Positions 24,391 through 32,005 of a stretch of 64,000 nucleotides of DNA are shown here, piece after piece. Within the stretch, counting starts at the first letter, position 1; every line of letters starts with the position of its first letter. Made by a program: the position numbers and the translations under genes. The notes under the pieces were generated by a model. The model saw only the letters and a list, made by a program, of their open reading frames with translations, did not search any database and was not told where the DNA came from. The DNA is from Halorientalis sp. LT38 (GTDB taxonomy: Archaea > Halobacteriota > Halobacteria > Halobacteriales > Haloarculaceae): the NCBI RefSeq assembly GCF_037031225.1, contig NZ_JAYEZN010000001.1, positions 186,001 to 250,000 of the forward strand, in the 5' to 3' direction.

Positions 24391-25548
24391 ATGGAACGGG
24401 AGGTTGCAATCATCGGTGGGTCGATGACGAAGTTCGGCCAGCGCGACGCCTGGATCAGGGAGTTGCTCTCCCAGGCGGGCGAGGCGTGTCTCGAGGACGC
24501 GGGCGTCCACCCGGACGACGTCGAGCACGTCTACGTGTCGAACATGGCCAGCGGGGAGTTCGAGGGACAGACTGGCGTCATGAACGCTCTAGCACACGAC
24601 CTGGGCCTCATGCCGGCGTACACGAAGCGGATCGACCAGACCAGTTCGAGCGGCGGGGCCGGCATATACGGCGCCTGGCAGTCCGTCGCCTCGGGCGTCA
24701 GCGACATGACCCTGCTCGTGGGCGGTGAGAAGATGACCCACAAGGGAACCGGCGGCGCGACCGACATCATCGCGTCGTGTACCCATCCGGCCGAGTACAA
24801 ACACGGGATCACGCTCCCCTCTTTCGCCGGGTTGGCCGCGCGGCACTACCTCGAGCGGTTCGACGCGCCGCGGGACAGCCTGGCGAAGGTGGCGGTGAAG
24901 AACCACGAGAACGGCACCCGGAACCCGAAGGCGCAGTTCCAGAAGACGATCACGGAGGAAGACGCGCTGGAGAGTCCGATCATCGCAGACCCACTCCGAC
25001 TGTACGACTTCTGCCCGATCACCGACGGCAGTTCGGCGCTCATGTTCTGCCCGGTCGAGGTCGCCGAGGAGTACGCCGACGAGTACGTCGTCGTCTCCGG
25101 CGTCGCCGGCGCGACCGACACCCACGTCGTCCACGAGCGCGACGACCCGACGACGATGGGCGGCGTCGTCGAATCGGGGAAAGAGGCCTACGAGATGGCC
25201 GGCCTCGGCCCCGAGGACATCGACGTGGCGGAACTGCACGACATGTTCACCATCCTCGAGTTCCTCCAGATGGAGGGCCTGGACTTCGCCCCGAAGGGCG
25301 AGGCCTGGCAGCACGTCGCGGAGGGGCGCACGGAGATGGACGGGGAACTCCCGATCAACACCTCCGGCGGGCTGAAGTCCAAGGGGCACCCGCTGGGGGC
25401 CAGCGGCGTCGCACAGGGCTACGAGATTTACGAGCAGCTGGTCGGCGAAGCCGGCGACCGCCAGGTCGAGGCCGAGACGGGCCTGGCCTGCAACGTCGGC
25501 GGGTTCGGCAACTGCGTCATCACCACGATCATGGAGGCTGGACAATGA
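24391..25548 (+). CDS. Thiolase-fold acyltransferase (acetyl-CoA acetyltransferase-like)
   Basis: A 385-aa thiolase of the SCP2-thiolase-like archaeal kind. MEREVAIIGGSMTKFGQ opens the fold; the nucleophile region is DQTSSSGGAGIYGAWQSVASG, where the usual Cys position is occupied by Ser/Gly residues, and the C-terminal part has INTSGGLKSKGHPLGASGVAQ with the catalytic His, and CNVGGFGNCVIT with the second Cys. In archaeal operons with a DUF35 partner, such thiolases work with an OB-fold protein and HMG-CoA synthase in the mevalonate pathway or act on other acyl-CoAs. It overlaps the DUF35 gene by 4 bp. Confidence 0.85.
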   Translation: MEREVAIIGGSMTKFGQRDAWIRELLSQAGEACLEDAGVHPDDVEHVYVSNMASGEFEGQTGVMNALAHDLGLMPAYTKRIDQTSSSGGAGIYGAWQSVASGVSDMTLLVGGEKMTHKGTGGATDIIASCTHPAEYKHGITLPSFAGLAARHYLERFDAPRDSLAKVAVKNHENGTRNPKAQFQKTITEEDALESPIIADPLRLYDFCPITDGSSALMFCPVEVAEEYADEYVVVSGVAGATDTHVVHERDDPTTMGGVVESGKEAYEMAGLGPEDIDVAELHDMFTILEFLQMEGLDFAPKGEAWQHVAEGRTEMDGELPINTSGGLKSKGHPLGASGVAQGYEIYEQLVGEAGDRQVEAETGLACNVGGFGNCVITTIMEAGQ

Positions 25549-25916
25549 CGATGGAAGCGATGCGCTGTCCGAACGGACACCTGGCGTACCCGACGCACCC
25601 GCGCTGTCCGGACTGCGGCGAGGAACCGACCGAGACGATCGACCTCAGCGACCGCACGGGCGAGGTCGTCACCTGGACCAAGAGCACGGCCACGCCGCCC
25701 GGCGTCCGCGAACCGAACGTGCTGGCGTTCGTCGAGTTCGACGTCGACGGCACGCCGGTCCGCGCGCTGGGCCAGGTCGCGGACAACGCCGACGTCGAGA
25801 CCGGCGACACGGTCGAGCCGGTCTACGTCGAGGAACTACGTGAACCAGGCGTCGGGCTCAAGCCGGAGGATGCGGATCAGGAGTGGGACGGGTATCGCTT
25901 CCGGCTCTCTCAGTGA
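25545..25916 (+). CDS. DUF35 zinc-ribbon/OB-fold protein, thiolase partner
   Basis: A 123-aa protein. The N-terminal zinc ribbon has Cys8 (RCPNGH) and the pair CPDC at residues 21-24; then an OB fold follows (EVVTWTKSTATPPGV, LAFVEFDVDG, RALGQVADN, VEPVYVEEL). This is the classic two-domain DUF35 (ChsH2/YgjD-like) protein that bridges thiolase and HMG-CoA synthase in archaea. The CxxC pair replaces one cysteine of the first ribbon half with His, so the site may be Cys-His. Translationally coupled to the thiolase. Confidence 0.85.
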   Translation: MTMEAMRCPNGHLAYPTHPRCPDCGEEPTETIDLSDRTGEVVTWTKSTATPPGVREPNVLAFVEFDVDGTPVRALGQVADNADVETGDTVEPVYVEELREPGVGLKPEDADQEWDGYRFRLSQ

Positions 25917-26032
25917 GGACGCCGTCCGAACCGAGAGCCGGATGCGAAGGTTCGAACTCTCCCAGTGAGAGCTCCGCTCGAAGAGAGTTCGTATCGGAGC
26001 TTCGAACTCGCGGAGTAGTTTCGGGAGTCCGC

Positions 26033-26533
26033 TCAGACGCGAGGCGGCCGGTTACTGGCCGGCCGCGGCGCAGCGATCGGCTCGCTCTCTGCTTCGAGAA
26101 CCGAGATACCGTCGAGCACCGTCCTGACGCCGTGCGGGCCGGAGTGGGGGTAGACCGCGAGCAGGTCGTCCTCGTCGTAGAGCGCCAGACAGATGACCGG
26201 CAGGACGGTCGTCGTGTAGCGAGTGTTCGTATAGCTGTTGTGGCAGTCGTGGCTCTCGAACGCCGGCGCGAGGCGGACGTCGCGGTCGTCGGCCCAGGCC
26301 TGGAACTCCCGGCAGAGGGCGAACTCGCACCGCGCGAGGTCGTCCCCCGTGGTCACCCGGTCGGGCCAGGTCCGGACCGTCAGGTCCGCCAGCACGCCCG
26401 CCTCGGCGAGCGACCGCAGGCGTCCCAGCACCCGCGACTGTTCGGTTGCGGCCCCCATCGGCACGGAGTCCCGGCAAAAGAGCTCCGCTCGCGTGGCTCG
26501 GGTCATTGGGTCCGTGACGCTCCCGATCGGCAT
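26033..26533 (-). CDS. HTH-domain protein, first of tandem paralogues
   Basis: A protein of about 166 aa (starting at MPIGSVTDPMTR; a GTG 21 bp upstream is possible). It is clearly paralogous to its neighbour at 26607: both share TR-x-ELF-x-R, a V-x-x-RL-x-x-L helix, W-D/E-x-x-V, FxxWA and a C-terminal VL..LALY/VY-x-D/E-x-DL-x-x-YPHS followed by VLD-x-x-x-x-LE. This matches a haloarchaeal HTH-domain family of unknown targets. It has a two-cysteine Asp-Cys-His stretch (SHDCHNSY) not shared by its neighbour. Confidence 0.7.
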   Translation of the reverse strand: MPIGSVTDPMTRATRAELFCRDSVPMGAATEQSRVLGRLRSLAEAGVLADLTVRTWPDRVTTGDDLARCEFALCREFQAWADDRDVRLAPAFESHDCHNSYTNTRYTTTVLPVICLALYDEDDLLAVYPHSGPHGVRTVLDGISVLEAESEPIAAPRPASNRPPRV

Positions 26534-26606
26534 AGCTGTTTGGGAACGTGTCACATGGCAGGGGGTGAAGTCCGTGGCCGGTCCGGACCCTCCAGGGTCG
26601 CCCCGC

Positions 26607-27107
26607 TCAGTCGGAGACTTCGACGGCGTCCCGCGGCTCGGAGCGGTCCGCGTCCACCGCCCCGGAGATGCGGCCCCGGGCGGCCTCGATCGCGCGCAGG
26701 CAGTCGAGCACGGACCGTGAGCCGTCGCCGGTCGAGTGCGGGTAGATCGCGTCGAGGTCGCCCTCGCGGTAGACGGCGAGACAGAGCACCGGGCGGACCA
26801 GCCACTCGCCGCGCTCGCCGGTCTCCATCGAGTAACAGGACCGGACGTCGAAGAAGGGCGCGAGGGAGACGCCGGTCTCCTCGGCCCAGGCGGTGAAACG
26901 GTCGTGGCGGTCGTCGGACTCGCTCGCGTCCGCCAGCGGCACTTTCTTCTCCCAGGAGTGAATCGCCACGTCGTCCACGTGCCCGTCGTCGGCCAGGCGC
27001 TGTAATCGGCCGGCCACCTCGTCGCGACGCCGCGCCGCGACCTCGGGCAGCGACGATCGGGCGAACAGTTCGATCCGCGTCCCCTCAGTACTCCCGTTCC
27101 CGGGCAT
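26607..27107 (-). CDS. HTH-domain protein, second of tandem paralogues
   Basis: A 166-aa protein paralogous to 26033-26533, in the same orientation and 73 bp upstream. RIELFARSSLPEVAARRRDEV and LQRLADDGHVDDVAIHSWEKKV form the N-terminal helical part; PVLCLAVYREGDLDAIYPHS leads to the C-terminal RSVLDCLRAIEAAR. Family function is unknown; a DNA-binding role is suggested for the family but the key recognition helix is weak. The 27108-27226 gap upstream contains AT-rich promoter-like sequence (taaataaaacctgc). Confidence 0.7.
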   Translation of the reverse strand: MPGNGSTEGTRIELFARSSLPEVAARRRDEVAGRLQRLADDGHVDDVAIHSWEKKVPLADASESDDRHDRFTAWAEETGVSLAPFFDVRSCYSMETGERGEWLVRPVLCLAVYREGDLDAIYPHSTGDGSRSVLDCLRAIEAARGRISGAVDADRSEPRDAVEVSD

Positions 27108-27226
27108 TGCTATTCTACCGTACGACAGTGCGTTAAATAAAACCTGCTATGTTCGGCATTATTGGCAAGGTAGTGCTCCCGAGTCCTCGGTAGCCGACCC
27201 GTCGGTCCGTAGACTGGTGGCGCCAG

Positions 27227-27814
27227 TCAGTCGGGGTCGTCGTCTTCGCCGTCGCCATCCTCGTCGTCGAGGTCGTCTCTGATCGACCGGAGTTCGGCGT
27301 CCACGTCCACGGGAACGTCGGCGCCCGCGTCGAGTTCCTCAGCACCGGCGCCACCCTCGGGCGGCGACGAGTCCGCGGCCGCCAGGCGCTCGTCGATCTC
27401 GTCGCGCAGCGACCGTGCCTCCGCGAGGACGCGCTCGGCCTCGTCGTTCGATGGGCGGCCTTCGAGCGCCCCCTGGACGTCCGCAAGCACGTCGTCCAGT
27501 TTCTCGACGGTGGTTCGACTGAGGTCGACCGCGCGGTCACGCACCTGGCTCGCGCCCTCGCCCACCTGATCGCGCTCCGGATCGGCGAGGCGGATCGCCC
27601 GCTGGAGCAGTCTGAGTGCCCGGACGTTCGTCTCCAGGACGAGGATCGCGGCCGGAATCGCCACTTCGTCGGTGAACCGGAGGAGTTCACGCGGCGTCGG
27701 CGGTCGCGGTGGCCCCCTGCGGTCGGGTTCCAGTTCCCGCTGGAGTCGCCGGAGGGACCGCGCGAGGTCCGCCGCCAGCCGCGCGAGGTCCTCGTCACCG
27801 GTCGAATCGCTCAT
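27227..27814 (-). CDS. DUF7547-like helical acidic protein
   Basis: A 195-aa protein beginning MSDSTGDEDLARLAADLA. Residues 8-28 and 95-150 are predicted amphipathic helices (LARSLRRLQRELE; VEKLDDVLADVQGALEG), with a short hydrophobic stretch EVAIPAAILVLETNVRALRLL in between (about 50-70). The last 40 residues are Asp/Glu-rich. PTPRELLRFTDE is a family signature I associate with haloarchaeal DUF7547. Function unknown; a membrane-associated coiled-coil protein is likely. Confidence 0.65.
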   Translation of the reverse strand: MSDSTGDEDLARLAADLARSLRRLQRELEPDRRGPPRPPTPRELLRFTDEVAIPAAILVLETNVRALRLLQRAIRLADPERDQVGEGASQVRDRAVDLSRTTVEKLDDVLADVQGALEGRPSNDEAERVLAEARSLRDEIDERLAAADSSPPEGGAGAEELDAGADVPVDVDAELRSIRDDLDDEDGDGEDDDPD

Positions 27815-27893
27815 ACGTCTCCTTGACGCCCTCGGGCCTTAAGCCCACGCGACCGGACGCCGGCGCCGAGACGGCCGCGATCGATCGGCACGT

Positions 27894-27907
27894 CTAGGCC
27901 AACCAAA
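27894..27907. promoter_or_regulatory. Degenerate iron box, upstream of second box
   Basis: CTAGG-CCAA-CCAAA has one mismatch in each half of TTAGG-N4-CCTAA. It lies 26 bp upstream of the perfect box at 27920, so the small gene at 27943 would have tandem sites. Confidence 0.5.
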
Positions 27908-27919
27908 ACCCTTTTAGAT

Positions 27920-27933
27920 TTAGGCCCGCCTAA
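27920..27933. promoter_or_regulatory. Iron-box dyad before small gene at 27943
   Basis: TTAGG-CCCG-CCTAA, perfect half sites, 9 bp before the ATG of a 52-aa protein. It belongs to a gene rather than to the opposite-strand protein at 27814, whose start is 106 bp away. Confidence 0.75.
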
Positions 27934-27942
27934 GCTCCGGTA

Positions 27943-28101
27943 ATGAGTCACGCGCCGGATACCGTCGACGAGGTGGCGGCAACCGAAGACGTCCCGGGCA
28001 TCAAACACCACAGGGCGACCGACGAGCGGACCGTCTTCACGGAAGAGGGCAACACCGACGGCTGGATCGCGACCGATCTCACCGTCGAGTGCGAAGAATA
28101 G
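27943..28101 (+). CDS. 52-aa acidic haloarchaeal protein with iron boxes
   Basis: A 52-aa protein, MSHAPDTVDEVAATEDVPG..., containing KHHRATDERTVFTEEGN and a C-terminal WIATDLTVEC. I do not recognise a family with certainty, though the ERTVFTEEGN-DGWIATD pattern is reminiscent of the small conserved haloarchaeal DUF7331 type. Its promoter has two iron-box dyads, and it is convergent with dpsA (27 bp between stops), so it is probably iron-starvation induced. Too short for enzymatic function; a small regulator or partner protein is more likely. Confidence 0.65.
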   Translation: MSHAPDTVDEVAATEDVPGIKHHRATDERTVFTEEGNTDGWIATDLTVECEE

Positions 28102-28128
28102 CGGATTCGGTTTTTCGGAGCCGGTCTC

Positions 28129-28674
28129 TTACTCTGCGCTGGTCTCGAAGACGAGCGTGTCGCCCTCGAGGTAGTGGTCGATGTGGTGGGCGTCTTCCTC
28201 GGTCTGGACCAGGATCTCCCGGAGGATCTCCGCCGTCGCGTGGTCGCCGAGTTCGGTCGCCAGCTCGATGTGCTCGCGGAGGCTCTCGATGACGTCGCCG
28301 TAGATCTCGAGGTCGTTCTTCAGCGAGGACCGGATCGGGTAGACGTCACCGTCCTCGTGGGGGACGCCGGCCCGCTCCGAGAGGTTGGGCATGCTGGACA
28401 CCGGCGTGCCGCCGATGGCCTGCAGACGCTCCGCGATCACGTCGGCCGCTTCTTCGGCGTTCTCGGCCGCCTCGCCGAGGAAGATGTGAAGGTCGCGGAA
28501 CTCCGCCCCCTCGACGTTCCAGTGGTGCTTGCGAAGCTGGTGGTAGAGGACGAACGTGTCCGCCAGGTCGTCGTTCAGGGCCTCCACGATCTGCTCGGCC
28601 TTCTCCCGTTCCAGGCGCAGGTTGTTGTCTTCGACTTCTCCGAACTCTTTCAGAACTGTCTTCTCAGTGCTCAT
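28129..28674 (-). CDS. dpsA: DpsA ferritin-like protein
   Basis: A 181-aa Dps protein. The ferroxidase signature His51-x11-His63-x3-Glu67 (HHWNVEGAEFRDLHIFLGE) is intact. Residues 75-110 include the typical AADVIAERLQAIGGTP turn. DpsA of Halobacterium stores iron without typical DNA protection. It lies between an iron-box gene and the archaetidylserine decarboxylase region. A TATA box 28 bp upstream of ATG 28674 suggests a near-leaderless transcript, and two dyads lie just upstream of it. Confidence 0.95.
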   Translation of the reverse strand: MSTEKTVLKEFGEVEDNNLRLEREKAEQIVEALNDDLADTFVLYHQLRKHHWNVEGAEFRDLHIFLGEAAENAEEAADVIAERLQAIGGTPVSSMPNLSERAGVPHEDGDVYPIRSSLKNDLEIYGDVIESLREHIELATELGDHATAEILREILVQTEEDAHHIDHYLEGDTLVFETSAE

Positions 28675-28701
28675 CTCGATTCTACCTTGGTTCGGATGTG
28701 G

Positions 28702-28767
28702 TATAAAATCTGCGATCGGAAAACAATCTTTCCGATTTCAAAACCCGATTTCGGGCTGCCGAAAATC
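28702..28767 (-). promoter_or_regulatory. dpsA promoter: TATA box plus two upstream dyads
   Basis: On the minus strand a TATA box (ttttata, 28702-28708) sits about 28 bp from the dpsA ATG. Upstream of it is a perfect dyad with 8-bp arms ATCGGAAA and TTTCCGAT separated by 6 bp (28715-28736). Then comes an imperfect dyad, GATTTCGG and CCGAAAATC, around GCTG (28747-28767). The two share the TCGGAAA/TTTCGG core but differ from the TTAGG iron box, so a different regulator is implied. Confidence 0.6.
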
Positions 28768-28775
28768 CTGTCGCG

Positions 28776-29150
28776 TTATCCGGGACGTTGGAGGACCATC
28801 GCGCGCTCGTCGCCTTCGAAGGCAGCGCCCGTCACCCGTCGGGTCTGTTCCTCGTGGGCGTCGAGGACTGCGTCGAGGTCGACTTCGGCGAGATCCAGCG
28901 CCTCGGCGAACTCGTCCCAGACGTGGGCGCGCAATCGGAGGTAGTAGGCGTCGTCGGTCCGCTGGAGGACGGGCTGTTCGTGGAACTGCGAGCGCCACTC
29001 GTAGACGATGTCCTCGACGCCCGGGTTGTCCCGGACCTGTCGCTGGTGGGCGTCGAGAAGTTCCCGGAGCCGTGCCTCGTCGAGGTCGTGTCGGCCCACG
29101 ACGGTCGCGAGCAGGTCGTCGTCGAACGGCTCGAGGCGGTCGTCGGTCAT
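28776..29150 (-). CDS. Uncharacterised acidic haloarchaeal protein
   Basis: A 124-aa protein starting MTDDRLEPFDDDLLATVVG. It is helical throughout: LDEARLRELLDAHQRQVRDN, VEDIVYEWRSQFHEQPVL, and the C-terminal AEVDLDAVLDAHEEQTRRV, which repeats the LLDAHQ/VLDAHEE pattern and suggests an internal duplication of a helical hairpin. I do not recognise a family. It is divergent from the archaetidylserine decarboxylase gene at 29229. Confidence 0.6.
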   Translation of the reverse strand: MTDDRLEPFDDDLLATVVGRHDLDEARLRELLDAHQRQVRDNPGVEDIVYEWRSQFHEQPVLQRTDDAYYLRLRAHVWDEFAEALDLAEVDLDAVLDAHEEQTRRVTGAAFEGDERAMVLQRPG

Positions 29151-29228
29151 CGTTCCCACGTCGGCGGCGAGGGGCAAAAGCCTCGCGACGTCCGATAGCT
29201 TCATTCGCACGGGACCGAACGGGAGGGT

Positions 29229-29822
29229 ATGTGCGCTCGCTTCGCCCGTGGCTCCTGGCGCTACGCGCTGCCCCCGGCGCTCGTCGGGCTCTTTCTGTTG
29301 CCGTTCTCGCTCGGTGCCGCCGCCGTCGCGTTCCTGACCGGCGGGGCTGCCCTGGGCTTCCACCGCGACCCCGAGCGGTCCCCGCCCGCCGATGGCCTCC
29401 TCGCCCCCGCAGACGGCAAGGTCTCGGTCATCCGCGAGGAGGAGGGACGCCTCCGCGTCGGCGTGTTCATGAACCTCACCGACGTCCACGTCAACCGCGC
29501 GCCGCTGTCCGGGGAGGTCGTCGACGTGACCCACTCGCCGGGCAAACACTGGCCGGCGTTCACCAAGGAGTCCGACCGCAACGAGAAGGTCCGGATCGAG
29601 TTCGAGGAGTACGCCGTGATCCAGATCGCCGGCGCGGTCGCGCGCCGGATCCACCCCTACGTCGAACCCGGCGACGCCGTCGCCCGGGGACAGCGGATCG
29701 GGCACATCTCCTTCTCCAGCCGCGTGGACATAGTGATGCCTGCTGACGTAACGCGGGCCGATCTCGCCGTCGAGAAAGGCGACGCGGTGACCGCGGGCGA
29801 GACTCGACTGGTCGATCGCTGA
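29229..29822 (+). CDS. asd: Archaetidylserine decarboxylase (Psd family)
   Basis: A 197-aa short-form decarboxylase with an N-terminal membrane helix (about residues 13-40), ADGLLAPADGKVSVI, GVFMNLTDVHVNRAPLSGEV (the Asp-Val-His-x-Asn core) and GHISFSSRVDIVMP near the C-terminus. In archaeal Psd proteins the corresponding site contains a Gly-Ser pair that self-cleaves to form the pyruvoyl group; here the pair reads Ser-Ser. The enzyme makes archaetidylethanolamine and is linked to the archaeosortase pathway. Start ATG 29229. Confidence 0.85.
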   Translation: MCARFARGSWRYALPPALVGLFLLPFSLGAAAVAFLTGGAALGFHRDPERSPPADGLLAPADGKVSVIREEEGRLRVGVFMNLTDVHVNRAPLSGEVVDVTHSPGKHWPAFTKESDRNEKVRIEFEEYAVIQIAGAVARRIHPYVEPGDAVARGQRIGHISFSSRVDIVMPADVTRADLAVEKGDAVTAGETRLVDR

Positions 29823-29899
29823 GCCGACGCTCCGGAACGTGGACCCCGGCGTGACCGGTTTCCGGAACTATATCAGGCGCGCCGGCGAACCCGGGGACG

Positions 29900-32005
29900 A
29901 TGGGCGAGCTAGCTACGATGTTCGCGCCCGACCGGGTGGCGGTCGTCGGCGCGACGGAGAGCGAGGGGTCGGTCGGCCGCGCCGTCACGTCGAACCTCGC
30001 CGCCGACTTCGAGGGCGAGGTGGTCCCCGTCAACCCGAACGCCGACTCGGTACTCGGGATCCACTGTTACCCCGACGTGGGGTCGGTCCCGGGCGAAGTC
30101 GACGTGGCGGTGGTGGTCGTCCCGGCCGCCATCGCCGTCGACGTGGTCGAGGGCTGCGGCGAGACGGGCATCGAGAACGTGGTCGTGATCACGGCCGGGT
30201 TCGGCGAAGCCGGCAGCGAGGGCGCCGGCCGCGAGCGCCGCCTCCGCGAGGTCGCGGCCGAGTACGACCTCAATCTGGTCGGGCCCAACAGTCTGGGCAT
30301 CATGAGCACGGGCGTGAACATGAACGCCACGTTCGGGCCGGAGAACGCCCAGCCCGGGCCGATATCCTTCATGAGCCAGTCCGGGGCGTTCGTGACTGCC
30401 GTGCTCGACTGGGCCAACGACCGCGACGTGGGCTTTCGCGACGTGGTCTCGCTCGGGAACAAGGCCGTCCTCGACGAGCGCCACTTCGTCGCCGAGTGGG
30501 GCGACGACCCCCACACTGACGTCGTCCTGGCGTACCTGGAGGGGATCGAGAACGGGGGTGAGTTCATTCGGACCGCTCGCAAAGTGACCCAGGAGACCCC
30601 GATCCTGATGGTGAAATCGGGCCGGACGGAGGCCGGGGCGTCGGCGGCCGCCTCCCACACCGGGACGATGGCCGGCAGCGAACGCGCCTACGAAGCCGGC
30701 CTCGAACAGGCCGGCGTCCTCCGGGTCGAAACGGTCCAGGAACTGTTCGACTACGCCGGCATCCTGGCGGGCCAGCCGTTGCCCGAGAGCGACGGGGTCG
30801 CCATCGTCACCAACGCGGGCGGTCCGGGGGTGATGACGACCGACGCCATCGGCGACGCCGACCTCGACCTGGCCTCCTTTAACGACGAGACGATCGACCG
30901 GCTGACCGAGGCGCTCCCCGGGGGCGCGAACGTCTACAACCCGATCGACGTGATCGGTGACGCCGACGTCGAGCGGTTCCGGGAGGCCATCGACGTGACG
31001 CTCGCCGACCCGAACGTCGGCGCAGCCATCGTGCTGGCCTGTCCGACGGCGACCCTCTCGTTCGAGGAACTGGCCGAGGCGACGGTCGAAATCCAGGCCG
31101 AACACGAGTTGCCCGTCGCGGCCTCCCTGATGGGCGGCGACTCCACGCGGGAGGCCCAGGGAATCCTCAGTGAGGCGGGCATCCCGACCTACTTCGACCC
31201 CGCGCGGGCCGTCCGGAGTCTCGACGCGCTGCGGGAGTACCGCGAGATCCGGGCCCGCGACTACACCGAGCCGACCGAGTTCGACGTGGACCGCGAGCGC
31301 GCCCGCGAGGTCCTCGAATCCGCCCGGCGCCGGAACACCAACAGCCTCGGCGTCGAGGCGATGGACCTGCTCTCGGCCTACGGCATCCCGACGCCGGCGG
31401 GCGAGATCGTCGACGGGCGGACCGAGGCTCGCGAAGCGGTCGAGCGGCTCGACGACGGCGACGGCGTCGTGATGAAGATCGTCAGCCCCGACATCCTGCA
31501 CAAGTCCGACATCGGCGGCGTCGAAGTCGGCGTGTCGGCCGCCGAGGCCGAGGACACCTACGAGGACCTGATCACGCGGGCGCGCAACTACCAGTCCGAC
31601 GCGACGATCCTGGGCGTGCAGGTCCAGGAGTTGCTGGACCTCGAAGATGCAACCGAGACCATCGTCGGCACGAACCGCGACCCGCAGTTCGGGCCCCTCG
31701 TCCTCTTCGGCCTGGGGGGCATCTTCGTCGAGGTTCTGGAGGACACCACCGTCAGGGTCGCGCCGGTCAGCGAACCGGAGGCGAAGAGTATGATCGACGA
31801 CGTCGAGTCCGCGCCGCTGTTGCGGGGGGCGCGGGGGCGCGAACCCGTCGACGAAGCGGGTGTCGTGGAGACGATCCAGCGGCTCTCGCAGCTGATGACG
31901 GACTTCCCCATGATACTGGAACTGGACGTCAACCCGCTCGTCGCGACGCCCGACGGCGTCTCGGCGGTCGACGTGCGACTCACCATCGACCAGGAGGAGC
32001 TATGA
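29900..32005 (+). CDS. acd: ADP-forming acetyl-CoA synthetase, fused alpha-beta
   Basis: A 701-aa fused enzyme. Alpha part: CoA-binding Rossmann (VAVVGATESEGSVGRAV), ligase-CoA region with the phosphorylated-His motif ASHTGTMAGSERAYEAG (about residues 252-268). Beta part: ATP-grasp domain from about residue 470 (LLSAYGIPTPAGEIVDG, VVMKIVSPDILHKSDIGGVEVGV). The reaction is acetyl-CoA + ADP + Pi to acetate + ATP + CoA, reversible and used for ATP formation in archaea. It overlaps the phosphotransacetylase-like gene by 4 bp. Confidence 0.93.
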   Translation: MGELATMFAPDRVAVVGATESEGSVGRAVTSNLAADFEGEVVPVNPNADSVLGIHCYPDVGSVPGEVDVAVVVVPAAIAVDVVEGCGETGIENVVVITAGFGEAGSEGAGRERRLREVAAEYDLNLVGPNSLGIMSTGVNMNATFGPENAQPGPISFMSQSGAFVTAVLDWANDRDVGFRDVVSLGNKAVLDERHFVAEWGDDPHTDVVLAYLEGIENGGEFIRTARKVTQETPILMVKSGRTEAGASAAASHTGTMAGSERAYEAGLEQAGVLRVETVQELFDYAGILAGQPLPESDGVAIVTNAGGPGVMTTDAIGDADLDLASFNDETIDRLTEALPGGANVYNPIDVIGDADVERFREAIDVTLADPNVGAAIVLACPTATLSFEELAEATVEIQAEHELPVAASLMGGDSTREAQGILSEAGIPTYFDPARAVRSLDALREYREIRARDYTEPTEFDVDRERAREVLESARRRNTNSLGVEAMDLLSAYGIPTPAGEIVDGRTEAREAVERLDDGDGVVMKIVSPDILHKSDIGGVEVGVSAAEAEDTYEDLITRARNYQSDATILGVQVQELLDLEDATETIVGTNRDPQFGPLVLFGLGGIFVEVLEDTTVRVAPVSEPEAKSMIDDVESAPLLRGARGREPVDEAGVVETIQRLSQLMTDFPMILELDVNPLVATPDGVSAVDVRLTIDQEEL

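Noticed and set aside
25917-26032. Repeated gttcgaactc-type sequence behind the DUF35 gene
   Set aside because: Imperfect repeats of about 12 bp (gttcgaactct, cttcgaactcg) could be a tRNA T-arm fragment or a terminator, but no tRNA fold or clear stem with T-run was found.
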